Shown: piece after piece, positions 1 through 6,330 of the stretch
Numbering within the stretch: the first letter of the stretch is position 1
Layout of the letters: each line of letters starts with the position of its first letter
Source: Actinomycetota bacterium
Lineage (GTDB): Bacteria > Actinomycetota > Actinomycetes > S36-B12
DNA length: 9,455 nt
Assembly: GCA_027729865.1 (NCBI GenBank)
Contig: JAQCBM010000057.1
Location: forward strand, 1-9,455
Direction of reading: 5' to 3'
The notes under the pieces: generated by a model
What the model saw: only the letters and a program-made list of their open reading frames with translations
What the model was told of the DNA's origin: nothing
Database searches by the model: none
Made by a program: the position numbers and the translations under genes

Positions 1-833
1 CGACCATGGCCAAGTACGCGGCCGATGGTGCCCAGGTCACGCTCGTCACGTGCACGCTCGGTGAGGAAGGAGAGATCCTCGTTCCCGAGCTCGAGCACCT
101 TGCAGCGAACCAATCAGATGGCCTTGGTCAACACCGCATTGGTGAACTGTCCGACGCGATGCGAATCCTTGGCATCGACGACCATCGTTTTCTCGGGGGT
201 CCGGGACGATTCCGCGACTCGGGGATGATGGGCGTTCCCAGCAACGATCGCGCCGACAGTTTCTGGCGGGCCGATCTTCTCCAGGCGGCGAGCGAGTTGG
301 TTCCTGTCATTCGAGAGGTCCGACCCCACGTGGTTGTCACGTACGACGACTTCGGTGGCTACGGACATCCCGACCACATCCAGGCGCACCGCGTCACGCA
401 TTACGCACTTGCACTTGCCGAATCACGCTCTTTCCTCCCGGAGACGGGAGAGGCGTGGTGGGTGCCGAAGGTCTACTGGACTGCATTTCCACGAAGCGTG
501 GTGCGTGCCGGAATCATGGCCCTGCGTGAACAGGGTTCCGATTCGGAATTTGCGGCAATGGATCCAGACGAGATTCCGTTCGCTTGCGATGACGAACTAA
601 TTACTACAGCCATCGACGCTCATGACTTTCTTGACACGAAGATGCAGGCATTAGCGGCGCACAAGACCCAGGTGACCGTGGACGGCGGCTTCTTCGCCTT
701 GTCCAACAACTTGGGTTCAGAGGTGATGGGAACGGAGTACTTCCGGTTAGTTCGCGGTCGTGCCATCACTGGTCGTCTCGAAGCAGACGGCAACGGACAT
801 GAGAAGGATCTGTTCGCCGGGATTGGCGCGTGA
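1..833 (+). CDS. mshB: 1D-myo-inositol 2-acetamido-2-deoxy-alpha-D-glucopyranoside deacetylase MshB, 5'-truncated by the window
   Basis: Zinc-dependent LmbE/PIG-L-family deacetylase. It removes acetate from GlcNAc-inositol to give GlcN-inositol, the second committed step of mycothiol synthesis in the cytosol. The reading frame is open from the first full codon at 3, so the ATG at 6 is internal. About 20 N-terminal residues are missing, including the family's HPDDE motif that carries two zinc ligands and the catalytic Asp. Counting from the Met at 6, the third zinc site is visible as GYGHPDH (H121, H124). Other MshB-like features are VTCTLGEEGE (residues 14-23), HRIGEL (43-48), the GGPGRFRDSGM loop, and the C-terminal ALSNNL and KDLFAGIG. 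The CTLGEEGE motif and the membrane-protein neighbour favour MshB over the paralogue Mca. The stop overlaps the next gene by 4 bases (GTGA), implying translational coupling. Confidence 0.93.
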   Translation, partial: TMAKYAADGAQVTLVTCTLGEEGEILVPELEHLAANQSDGLGQHRIGELSDAMRILGIDDHRFLGGPGRFRDSGMMGVPSNDRADSFWRADLLQAASELVPVIREVRPHVVVTYDDFGGYGHPDHIQAHRVTHYALALAESRSFLPETGEAWWVPKVYWTAFPRSVVRAGIMALREQGSDSEFAAMDPDEIPFACDDELITTAIDAHDFLDTKMQALAAHKTQVTVDGGFFALSNNLGSEVMGTEYFRLVRGRAITGRLEADGNGHEKDLFAGIGA

Positions 834-1270
834 TTCGGACCACCTTGTCGCTCCTCGCGGCGGCGGTCGTCGGGCTGGTAATTGGACTGGCCGGTGGATT
901 CGTCCAAGCGCATCGCTTCATCTGGACATTCGACGGGCGCTACCTGGTTGTGCCATGGGGCGTGGTGATCGTCGTCGTTGTCCTACTGGTGGCCATCCGA
1001 GGCGCAGCGAAGGTGGTGCAGCGCAGGTCGGCGGCTTGGTTCGTGCTGGTGGGATGGCTGATCATGACCTTCTTTCTGGCGACGGAGACCACGTCCGGCG
1101 ACCTTGCGGTCAGTAGCGGATTGCGCCAATGGGGGTATTTGCTCAGCGGGGCAGTGATGGGCTCGGCGGTGGCGACACTGCCACCTCGCTCCTTCGCCAG
1201 TTTGCGAGCCGGTCGCGACCAAGAACTAGTCAACCGTGGACGTGCCGCCGAACCCTCGGGTTTTGATTAG
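830..1270 (+). CDS. small four-helix integral membrane protein downstream of mshB (DUF6113/Rv1171-like)
   Basis: Predicted 146-residue membrane protein of unknown function. Hydrophobic segments lie at about residues 5-25, 38-57, 68-85 and 102-117, and a polar, Arg-rich tail follows. There is no signal-peptide cleavage pattern and no catalytic motif I recognise. The start is the GTG at 830, which shares four bases with the mshB stop (GTGA), so it is probably translated by coupling. A ribosome binding site is not obvious; the nearest purine stretch, GAGAAGGA at 801-808, is rather far away. The position just after mshB matches a conserved actinobacterial pairing (Rv1170-Rv1171 in Mycobacterium tuberculosis, and what I recall as DUF6113). 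That assignment rests on context and topology, not on a distinctive motif. A link to mycothiol or envelope biology is only inferred from the neighbourhood. Confidence 0.8.
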   Translation: MIRTTLSLLAAAVVGLVIGLAGGFVQAHRFIWTFDGRYLVVPWGVVIVVVVLLVAIRGAAKVVQRRSAAWFVLVGWLIMTFFLATETTSGDLAVSSGLRQWGYLLSGAVMGSAVATLPPRSFASLRAGRDQELVNRGRAAEPSGFD

Positions 1271-1291
1271 CTAGCCGCCTCTGCTTACCAT
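1263..1291 (+). promoter_or_regulatory. candidate sigma70-type promoter for the VanW-domain gene
   Basis: TTGATT (1263-1268), a 17-base spacer and TACCAT (1286-1291) fit the TTGACA/TAnnnT pattern of housekeeping promoters. The -35 box overlaps the end of the preceding gene. Transcription would begin near 1298 and give a leader of roughly 73 bases holding two inverted repeats. This is pattern matching only. Confidence 0.4.
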
Positions 1292-1303
1292 CGTGGTCCG
1301 GGC

Positions 1304-1338
1304 GTGGATCAACGGTCCACCTGTGGGCTAAGGCCCAC
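1304..1338 (+). promoter_or_regulatory. two consecutive inverted repeats in the leader before the VanW gene
   Basis: The first is GTGGA (1304-1308) / TCCAC (1316-1320) with a 7-base loop. The second is stronger: GTGGGC (1323-1328) / GCCCAC (1333-1338) with the 4-base loop TAAG. They sit 33-67 bases before the GTG start and are not followed by a T-run. They could be a terminator for the upstream genes, a leader attenuator or an operator; the sequence does not decide. Confidence 0.4.
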
Positions 1339-1370
1339 GATTGTCTTCCAGGTAAGGGGGAGAGGGGTTA

Positions 1371-3233
1371 GTGACTGAGTCACATCGCCGCGAATGGCGC
1401 CCTTCTCGCATCCAGATCATCGCCGGCTCGATTAGCGCGGGCTTGCTCGCGTTGGTCGGGCTCGCCGTGTTGGTGACTGTCCTCGCTGGTCCGGTCGTGC
1501 CGGCGGGAACAACCGTCAATGGGGTGGATATCGGCGGATTGGGTCGTAATGCCGCGATCGAGAAGGTCCGTGACGAGGTTGCCCGGCCGGCGGCCGCTCC
1601 ACTTGAGTTCGACAACGCCGGGGAGATCCTCATCGTCAAGCCCCGGCAGGCAGGCGTGTGGGTGAATGCCCAGGAGACCGTCGAGCCGCTCCTTCGGACT
1701 GCGTGGAATCCGTTTGCGCGCTTCTTCGGTAGCGGCGACGAAGTACCGCCAACGGTGGTTGTTGAAGAGGACAAACTCGAACTCCAAGTGCGCGCATTCG
1801 ACCGGCTCGTCACTACTCAGCCAATCGACCCTGAGTTGAGTGTGCGGGGGACACGGGTCTCTTTCGTACCTGGCCAGCAGGGACGCACCATCGACCGGGA
1901 TGCGACTCGCAGTCTCATCGTTGAATCGATTACTCAGCCACGCCGCCAAGTGGAGCTCCCGGTTGCAATCGAGGAACCCGTGGTGACCGTCGCGAATGCC
2001 GAGGCGGCGAACATCTTCGCGCAGGCAGCTGTCTCAGGTCCGGTCAATGTGGTGATTGGAAGCACTGTCGCTGAGATTCCCGCTAGCTTGATAGGTGACT
2101 CGCTGACATTCAGTGCAATCGATGGCGATTACGTCGTGGAACTCGATGGTGCGAAGTTGTATGCATCTATCTCTGATGAACTTACTGTCGCTGAAGAGCC
2201 GGAGGACGCGCGCTTCCGAGTGAACAAGAACGGGAAACTCCTCATCGTCCCCAGCCGCGCGGGTGGTGGCGTCGAGGATGAGGAATTAGCCGAGAAAGTT
2301 CTGGGCGTTCTCGGCCAAGATGTATCTGCTGGAGGCTCTCGGGACGTGATCGTTCCCGAAGGCACGCGTCAACCGACATTCACCACTGCCGATGCCGAGG
2401 CTCTGGGAATTAAGGACAAACTCTCGACCTTTACCCAAAAATTCGACTACGCCGCGTACCGCGTCACCAACATCGGTCAGGCCGCTGAGTACGTCAACGG
2501 CACGATCTTGATGCCCGGTGAGACCTTCTCGATGAACGACACCATCAAGGAGCGCACCGTCGAGAACGGATATACCGAGGGCATCATCATTGGTCCTGGC
2601 GGCGTATTCGAAGAGGCTCTGGGGGGCGGCGTATCCGCCGCCACGACAGCAGTCTGGACGGCCGCCTTCTTCGCAGGCATGGAGCGGGTGGATACGCGTG
2701 CACACTCGGTCTACATCTCGCGATACCAGCCCGGTCTGGAGGCGACTGTCGCCTGGGGAATCTTCGACATGAAGTTCCGCAATGACAGTCCTTATCCCGT
2801 CCTCATCACCACCAAAATGACGAACACGTCTATGACCGTGGACTTCTGGGGGACTCGCGTGTACGACGCCATTGAGGCTGAGTTCGGTCCGCGTACGAGC
2901 GTTCGCCAGCCGGAGACCATCTATCGCAAGAAGAAAGACGGCTGCTCACCGCAAGCGGGCATACCCGGATTCTCGATCAACGTCGACCGCGTGTTCTTCC
3001 AAGATGACCAAGAGGTCAAGCGAGAAACGATTCGTACCTTCTACCGGGCAGCACCGAAGGTGGTGTGTGGCAAGGATCCCAATAAGGACAAGAAGAACGA
3101 CGACGAACAGACCCCCCAAGACGCGCCCGAGGGTGACGGCTCCAATGGTGACCAGACGCCAACCCCGGTGCCGAGTCCAGGGGATCCTGAGGTCTTCGAG
3201 AACGTGCCTGCGCAACAGGTGCCTGTCGCCTGA
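1371..3233 (+). CDS. membrane-anchored VanW-domain protein with two putative peptidoglycan-binding-4 modules
   Basis: 620 residues. A short basic cytosolic N-terminus (1-13) precedes one membrane helix (about 14-43), so the rest should be extracytoplasmic. Two YoaR/PG_binding_4-like modules follow (about 44-210 and 220-335); the first begins AGTTVNGVDIGGL. The VanW domain covers about 355-480 (VTNIGQAAEYVNG, PGETFSMND, GGGVSAATT, HSVYISRY, DMKFRNDSPYPVLI). A segment with C525 and C566, plausibly a disulfide, comes next, then an acidic, Pro-rich, probably disordered tail (567-620). The GTG start at 1371 has GGGGGAGAGGGG at 1356-1367 before it. VanW domains of Firmicutes carry GGGxC; here the position is S422, and no Cys exists before 525. 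The general role is cell-wall related. The activity of this Ser-containing actinobacterial subtype is unknown to me. Confidence 0.88.
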   Translation: MTESHRREWRPSRIQIIAGSISAGLLALVGLAVLVTVLAGPVVPAGTTVNGVDIGGLGRNAAIEKVRDEVARPAAAPLEFDNAGEILIVKPRQAGVWVNAQETVEPLLRTAWNPFARFFGSGDEVPPTVVVEEDKLELQVRAFDRLVTTQPIDPELSVRGTRVSFVPGQQGRTIDRDATRSLIVESITQPRRQVELPVAIEEPVVTVANAEAANIFAQAAVSGPVNVVIGSTVAEIPASLIGDSLTFSAIDGDYVVELDGAKLYASISDELTVAEEPEDARFRVNKNGKLLIVPSRAGGGVEDEELAEKVLGVLGQDVSAGGSRDVIVPEGTRQPTFTTADAEALGIKDKLSTFTQKFDYAAYRVTNIGQAAEYVNGTILMPGETFSMNDTIKERTVENGYTEGIIIGPGGVFEEALGGGVSAATTAVWTAAFFAGMERVDTRAHSVYISRYQPGLEATVAWGIFDMKFRNDSPYPVLITTKMTNTSMTVDFWGTRVYDAIEAEFGPRTSVRQPETIYRKKKDGCSPQAGIPGFSINVDRVFFQDDQEVKRETIRTFYRAAPKVVCGKDPNKDKKNDDEQTPQDAPEGDGSNGDQTPTPVPSPGDPEVFENVPAQQVPVA

Positions 3234-3286
3234 TCAGACCGCGATGCGGGACGAGACAGGGCTGCATCGGCCGGGGTCACGCACTT

Positions 3287-3339
3287 GCAACGAGTCTTGT
3301 GTAGCGTTGCGCCCGGCTGCATGGGAATTCCATGCAACG
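3287..3339 (+). promoter_or_regulatory. cluster of inverted repeats in the fdxC-dapC leader
   Basis: In the 129-base gap between the VanW gene and fdxC, GCAACG (3287-3292) and CGTTGC (3305-3310) form one inverted repeat with 12 bases between. TGCATGG (3318-3324) and CCATGCA (3330-3336) form a second with a 5-base centre. A third GCAACG lies at 3334-3339, giving a direct repeat TGCAACGA at 3286-3293 and 3333-3340. A weak TAnnnT hexamer (TAGCGT, 3302-3307) overlaps the first repeat, but I see no good -35 box. The arrangement suits an operator or an mRNA leader structure. Confidence 0.4.
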
Positions 3340-3362
3340 ACCGTCTGTTCCGGAGGCACGAG

Positions 3363-3680
3363 GTGACCTACGTCATCGCATTTCCCTGTGTAGACGTCAA
3401 GGACAAGTCCTGCATTGAGGAATGTCCTGTCGATTGCATCTACGAAGGCGACCGCATGCTCTACATCCAGCCGGATGAGTGCGTGGACTGCGGAGCGTGT
3501 GAGCCGGTGTGCCCTGTCGAGGCGATCTTCTATGAAGACGACGTTCCTGACGAGTGGTCCGACTACACCGCGGCAAACGCCGAGTTCTTCGCTGACCTCG
3601 GTTCACCCGGTGGTGCCAGCAAGGCGGGTGCTCAATCCTTCGATGCACCACTGCTGGCGAATGTGCCGCGCAAGGAGTAG
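3363..3680 (+). CDS. fdxC: seven-iron ferredoxin, [3Fe-4S][4Fe-4S], FdxC/FdxA type
   Basis: 105-residue soluble electron carrier, close to the actinobacterial FdxC pattern. The GTG at 3363 is chosen as start because GGAGG (3352-3356) sits 6 bases upstream and the protein then begins TYVIAFPC, as family members do. An in-frame ATG at 3285 would add 26 unrelated residues and should be ignored. Cysteines are C9, C17, C21, C25, C40, C43, C46 and C50. By analogy with Azotobacter FdI, C9/C17/C50 hold the 3Fe cluster, C21/C40/C43/C46 hold the 4Fe cluster and C25 is free. Where the 4Fe/4Fe form has a fourth ligand (CxxC) this one has CVDV, which supports the 3Fe type. A conserved tail (DEWSDYTAANAEFFADLG) follows. 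dapC starts 21 bases later, so the two are probably one transcript. The redox partner is not evident here. Confidence 0.95.
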   Translation: MTYVIAFPCVDVKDKSCIEECPVDCIYEGDRMLYIQPDECVDCGACEPVCPVEAIFYEDDVPDEWSDYTAANAEFFADLGSPGGASKAGAQSFDAPLLANVPRKE

Positions 3681-3701
3681 CGCAGGCATCACGGTCGACG
3701 G

Positions 3702-4775
3702 ATGAAGATCCAACTCCCGGATTTTCCGTGGGACACACTTGCTCCGCTTGTTGAGGTGGCACGAGCCCACCCCGATGGTGTCGTAGACCTATCGGTGGGA
3801 ACACCCGTCGACCCCACCCCCGAAATTGTTCAGCGGGCACTCGCGGATGCCGCTAACGCACCCGGTTATCCGACCACCGCTGGTCTTCCCGAACTCACGG
3901 ACGCATGTCGTGGTTGGCTGAGACGTCGAGCCGGGGTCGGATCCGATGTCGGGATCTTGCCCACCATCGGATCCAAGGAAATGGTCGCCTGGCTCCCCAC
4001 GGGTATGGGGCTGGGAGACAAGGACGTCGTCGTCATCCCCGAGGTCGCCTACCCGACCTACCACGTGGGTGCCGGGGTTGCTGGTGCGCAGGTCATTGCC
4101 ACGGACGACGTCGAGCAAGTTGATGGCGCGTCGCTGATCTGGCTGAACACACCGAGCAATCCCACCGGAGCCGTTCTCGATATCGAGCGCATGGCGCAGA
4201 TAGTCACGTGGGCGCGATCGCGAGCGATTCCCGTAGTGAGCGATGAGTGCTATTTCGAACTGGGCTGGGAGAAGCAACCGGTATCGCTGCTGGACCCCCG
4301 GGTCAACAATGGCGATGTCTCGGGGTTGCTCTCGGTGCACTCGCTGTCGAAGAGATCGTCAATGGCCGGTTACCGCTTTGGGTTCGTAGCGGGCGATTCA
4401 TCTCTGGTTGCGCCGCTACTCGCCACTCGTAAGCACCTGGGAATGATGGTGCCCACGCCCGTCCAGCGTGCCGCTATCGCGGCTTACAACGACGACGAGC
4501 ACGTGGAGATTCAGCGGGGTCTATATGAACGGCGAAGGACGGCACTGCGAACGGCGCTTGAAGGAGCGGGATTCCGCATCGACGAAAGTGAAGCGGGTCT
4601 ATACCTGTGGGCAACAAGGGACGAGGATGCCTGGGCAACCACACGCTGGTTCGCGGATCTGGGAATCATCGTGGCACCAGGAACCTTCTACGGCGATGAC
4701 AGCCACGTTCGAGTTGCTTTGACCGCAACGGATGAGCGGGTGACCGCTGCGTCCGCGCGCTTATCAGCCATCTAG
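3702..4775 (+). CDS. dapC: N-succinyldiaminopimelate aminotransferase DapC
   Basis: 357-residue fold-type I PLP aminotransferase. It converts N-succinyl-2-amino-6-oxopimelate plus glutamate into N-succinyl-LL-diaminopimelate plus 2-oxoglutarate in lysine and peptidoglycan precursor synthesis. Visible motifs: FPWDTL at 8-13, DLSVGTPVDP at 29-38, PGYPTTAG at 54-61, the SNPTG loop with N153, SDECY with D181 (pyridine N partner), SVHSLSKRSS with the Schiff-base lysine K217, and HVRVAL with R337 (carboxylate binding). It matches the actinobacterial DapC subfamily rather than ArgD-type enzymes. ATG 3702 is the only possible start: the frame is closed by the fdxC stop at 3678-3680 and no other start codon lies between. 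The Shine-Dalgarno is poor; the best one, AAGGAG at 3672-3677, is 24 bases away and inside fdxC. Coupling to fdxC translation is therefore likely. Confidence 0.95.
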   Translation: MKIQLPDFPWDTLAPLVEVARAHPDGVVDLSVGTPVDPTPEIVQRALADAANAPGYPTTAGLPELTDACRGWLRRRAGVGSDVGILPTIGSKEMVAWLPTGMGLGDKDVVVIPEVAYPTYHVGAGVAGAQVIATDDVEQVDGASLIWLNTPSNPTGAVLDIERMAQIVTWARSRAIPVVSDECYFELGWEKQPVSLLDPRVNNGDVSGLLSVHSLSKRSSMAGYRFGFVAGDSSLVAPLLATRKHLGMMVPTPVQRAAIAAYNDDEHVEIQRGLYERRRTALRTALEGAGFRIDESEAGLYLWATRDEDAWATTRWFADLGIIVAPGTFYGDDSHVRVALTATDERVTAASARLSAI

Positions 4776-4795
4776 TTGCTTACTTCCGGTGGTCC

Positions 4796-4809
4796 GTGAG
4801 CCTTCTCAC
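4796..4809 (+). terminator. weak stem-loop after dapC
   Basis: GTGAG (4796-4800) and CTCAC (4805-4809) can form a 5-bp stem with loop CCTT, 21 bases after the dapC stop. There is no T-run, so it would be a poor intrinsic terminator; it may be incidental. Confidence 0.15.
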
Positions 4810-4831
4810 AGCATTGACTTCTCAGCCCCGG

Positions 4832-4860
4832 TGACCAGGCAAGTTACCGATGGGTAGTCT
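4832..4860 (+). promoter_or_regulatory. possible citrate synthase promoter
   Basis: TGACCA (4832-4837), 17 bases, then TAGTCT (4855-4860) resemble -35/-10 boxes. Transcription would start near 4867, almost on top of the GGAGG ribosome binding site (4867-4871), which weakens the case. TTGACT at 4814-4819 is a better -35 box but has no well-spaced -10. The 74-base gap after dapC is also short enough for read-through. Confidence 0.2.
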
Positions 4861-4876
4861 GCCCCCGGAGGTTCGT

Positions 4877-6160
4877 GTGACTGATTACTCGCTGCAACAC
4901 CCCGGTGGCGATATGCCTCTTCCGGTGGTTCCTGCCACCGAAGGTGAGTCGGGTTTGAGCATCTCTGCGTTGCTCAAAGACACGGGGCACGTCACGTTGG
5001 ACCACGGGTTTGTGAACACGGCCTCATGCTCATCGGCCATCACGTTCATCGACGGTGAAGCGGGCATTCTTCGGTATCGCGGCTATCCGATCGAGCAGTT
5101 GGCGGAGCAATCCACCTTCCTGGAAACGTCGTACCTGCTCATCTACGGTTCGTTGCCCACTGCAAGCCAGCTTGAGGAATTCACGGCCTCCATCACCAAG
5201 CACACGATGCTGCACGAAGACCTGCGCCGTTTCTTCGATGGCTTCCCACGCGATGCACACCCGATGGCCGTGCTCTCATCTGCGGTGTCTGCCCTTTCCA
5301 CTTTCTACCAGGACTCGCTTGATCCGTTCGATCCGGAGCAGGTGCATATCTCGACGATTCGCTTGATGGCGAAACTGCCGACCATCGCCGCTTATGCCTA
5401 CAAGAAGTCTGTTGGCCAACCGTTCTTGTACCCGGATAACTCCTACACCTTCGAGGACAACTTCCTCCGGATGACCTTCGGGGTTCCGGCAGAGGCCTAC
5501 GAGGTCAATCCGGTTGTTTCGCGAGCGCTGGATCAACTCCTGATTCTGCATGCGGATCACGAGCAGAACTGCTCTACGTCCACCGTACGTTTGGTGGGCT
5601 CCTCGCACGCCAACCTCTTCGCATCTGTCTCAGCAGGCGTTAATGCTCTCTTTGGTCCGCTTCACGGTGGGGCGAACCAGGCAGTGTTGGAGATGCTCGA
5701 AAACATCCACGCCTCCGGTGGTGGCGTCAACAGATTCATCCGTTCCGTAAAGGAACGCGAGGCGGGCGTGAAGCTCATGGGCTTCGGTCACCGCGTCTAC
5801 AAGAACTACGACCCTCGCGCTGCGGTGGTGAAGAAGACCGCATACGAGGTCTTCCAGCAGATGAATGTCGATGATCCGCTGCTCGACATCGCCCTGCGTT
5901 TGGAAGAAGTGGCCCTGGCCGACGAGTTCTTTATCGAGCGCAAGTTGTATCCGAACGTCGACTTCTATACCGGATTGATTTACAAGGCGATGGGTTTTCC
6001 CACGCACATGTTCACGGTGCTGTTCGCGCTGGGTCGATTGCCGGGATGGATCGCGCAGTGGCGGGAGATGATCGAGGATCCGACGACCAAGATCGGTCGC
6101 CCGCGTCAGGTGTACGTCGGCGAAACCCTGCGCGACTACACCCCGATGCTCGACCGCTAA
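4877..6160 (+). CDS. gltA: citrate synthase, type II (hexameric class), GltA
   Basis: Condenses oxaloacetate and acetyl-CoA to citrate, the entry step of the TCA cycle. The start chosen is GTG 4877, giving 427 residues: GGAGG at 4867-4871 lies 5 bases upstream and the length is typical. An in-frame ATG at 4850 would add nine residues with no convincing ribosome binding site. With this start the active-site residues fall near the Escherichia coli numbering: HADHEQN with H228, GPLHGGANQ with H263, MGFGHRVYKNYDPRA with H305, NVDFYTG with D362, and the GRPRQVYVG anion-binding Arg. The N-terminal domain (LRYRGYPIEQLAEQSTFLE, HTMLHEDL, AHPMAVLSS) is also typical. The 2-methylcitrate synthase paralogues are usually shorter and lack this N-terminal domain. 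The stop TAA at 6158-6160 runs straight into the left repeat array. Confidence 0.96.
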   Translation: MTDYSLQHPGGDMPLPVVPATEGESGLSISALLKDTGHVTLDHGFVNTASCSSAITFIDGEAGILRYRGYPIEQLAEQSTFLETSYLLIYGSLPTASQLEEFTASITKHTMLHEDLRRFFDGFPRDAHPMAVLSSAVSALSTFYQDSLDPFDPEQVHISTIRLMAKLPTIAAYAYKKSVGQPFLYPDNSYTFEDNFLRMTFGVPAEAYEVNPVVSRALDQLLILHADHEQNCSTSTVRLVGSSHANLFASVSAGVNALFGPLHGGANQAVLEMLENIHASGGGVNRFIRSVKEREAGVKLMGFGHRVYKNYDPRAAVVKKTAYEVFQQMNVDDPLLDIALRLEEVALADEFFIERKLYPNVDFYTGLIYKAMGFPTHMFTVLFALGRLPGWIAQWREMIEDPTTKIGRPRQVYVGETLRDYTPMLDR

Positions 6161-6243
6161 CCCCTTTTTCCCGCTATCCGGGAAATCTGCGCTCTTCTCT
6201 CCGGAATCAGGGGAATCCGCGCTCTTCTTCCCGTGCTCGCGGG
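6161..6243 (-). repeat. left array of a 30-base stem-loop repeat (two full units plus partial ends)
   Basis: Read on the - strand, full units occupy 6233-6204 and 6203-6174, with a partial unit at 6173-6161. Units start CGGGA or CGGAG, share GAAGAGCGC followed by RGATT, and end in a CCC-containing half-stem. GCGCTCTT recurs on the + strand at 6189-6196 and 6219-6226, exactly 30 bases apart. The junction of the last two units forms a perfect 7-bp stem (6167-6173 / 6179-6185) with a 5-base loop. Neighbouring stems are less perfect. The same family, inverted, occurs at 7412-7500. It resembles REP/BIME-type extragenic palindromes in layout; I do not recognise the exact family. Confidence 0.75.
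6165..6185 (+). terminator. stem-loop directly after the citrate synthase stop
   Basis: TTTCCCG (6167-6173) / CGGGAAA (6179-6185) is a perfect 7-bp inverted repeat with loop CTATC, starting 7 bases after the stop codon. The T-run (6165-6169) is on the 5' side, and no U-tract follows. It may therefore act as a 3'-end-protecting hairpin rather than a classic intrinsic terminator. Confidence 0.35.
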
Positions 6244-6330
6244 CTATTTCGTCCCCAGGGGGCGCATTTCGAATCCACAGATCTGAATTCGACCGGTGTG
6301 TTCTCGGCAACAACCGCGGATTCTCAGTGG

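Noticed and set aside
1380..1949. Open frame on - opposite the VanW gene (189 codons)
   Set aside because: It lies within a real coding gene with a good start and ribosome binding site on +, and no protein family is recognised.
3239..3249. CCGC/GCGG stem-loop as a terminator of the VanW gene
   Set aside because: Only 4 bp with a 3-base loop and no T-run; too weak to call.
3285..3362. N-terminal extension of the ferredoxin from the ATG at 3285
   Set aside because: The extra 26 residues are unlike the family and cover the inverted repeats. GTG 3363 has an ideal GGAGG and gives the conserved N-terminus.
6268..6276. TTCGAATCC resembling a tRNA T-loop, hence a tRNA or an integration-site remnant
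   Set aside because: The flanking bases do not form a T-stem, no acceptor or anticodon arm can be placed around it, and no integrase is nearby. It is likely chance.
6046..6330. In-frame upstream extension of the nuclease-like gene to an ATG at 6046 inside citrate synthase
   Set aside because: It would run through the end of gltA and the repeat array in another frame, and the translated stretch is low-complexity Arg/Ser/Pro without family resemblance. ATG 6331 (or GTG 6298) is more sensible.
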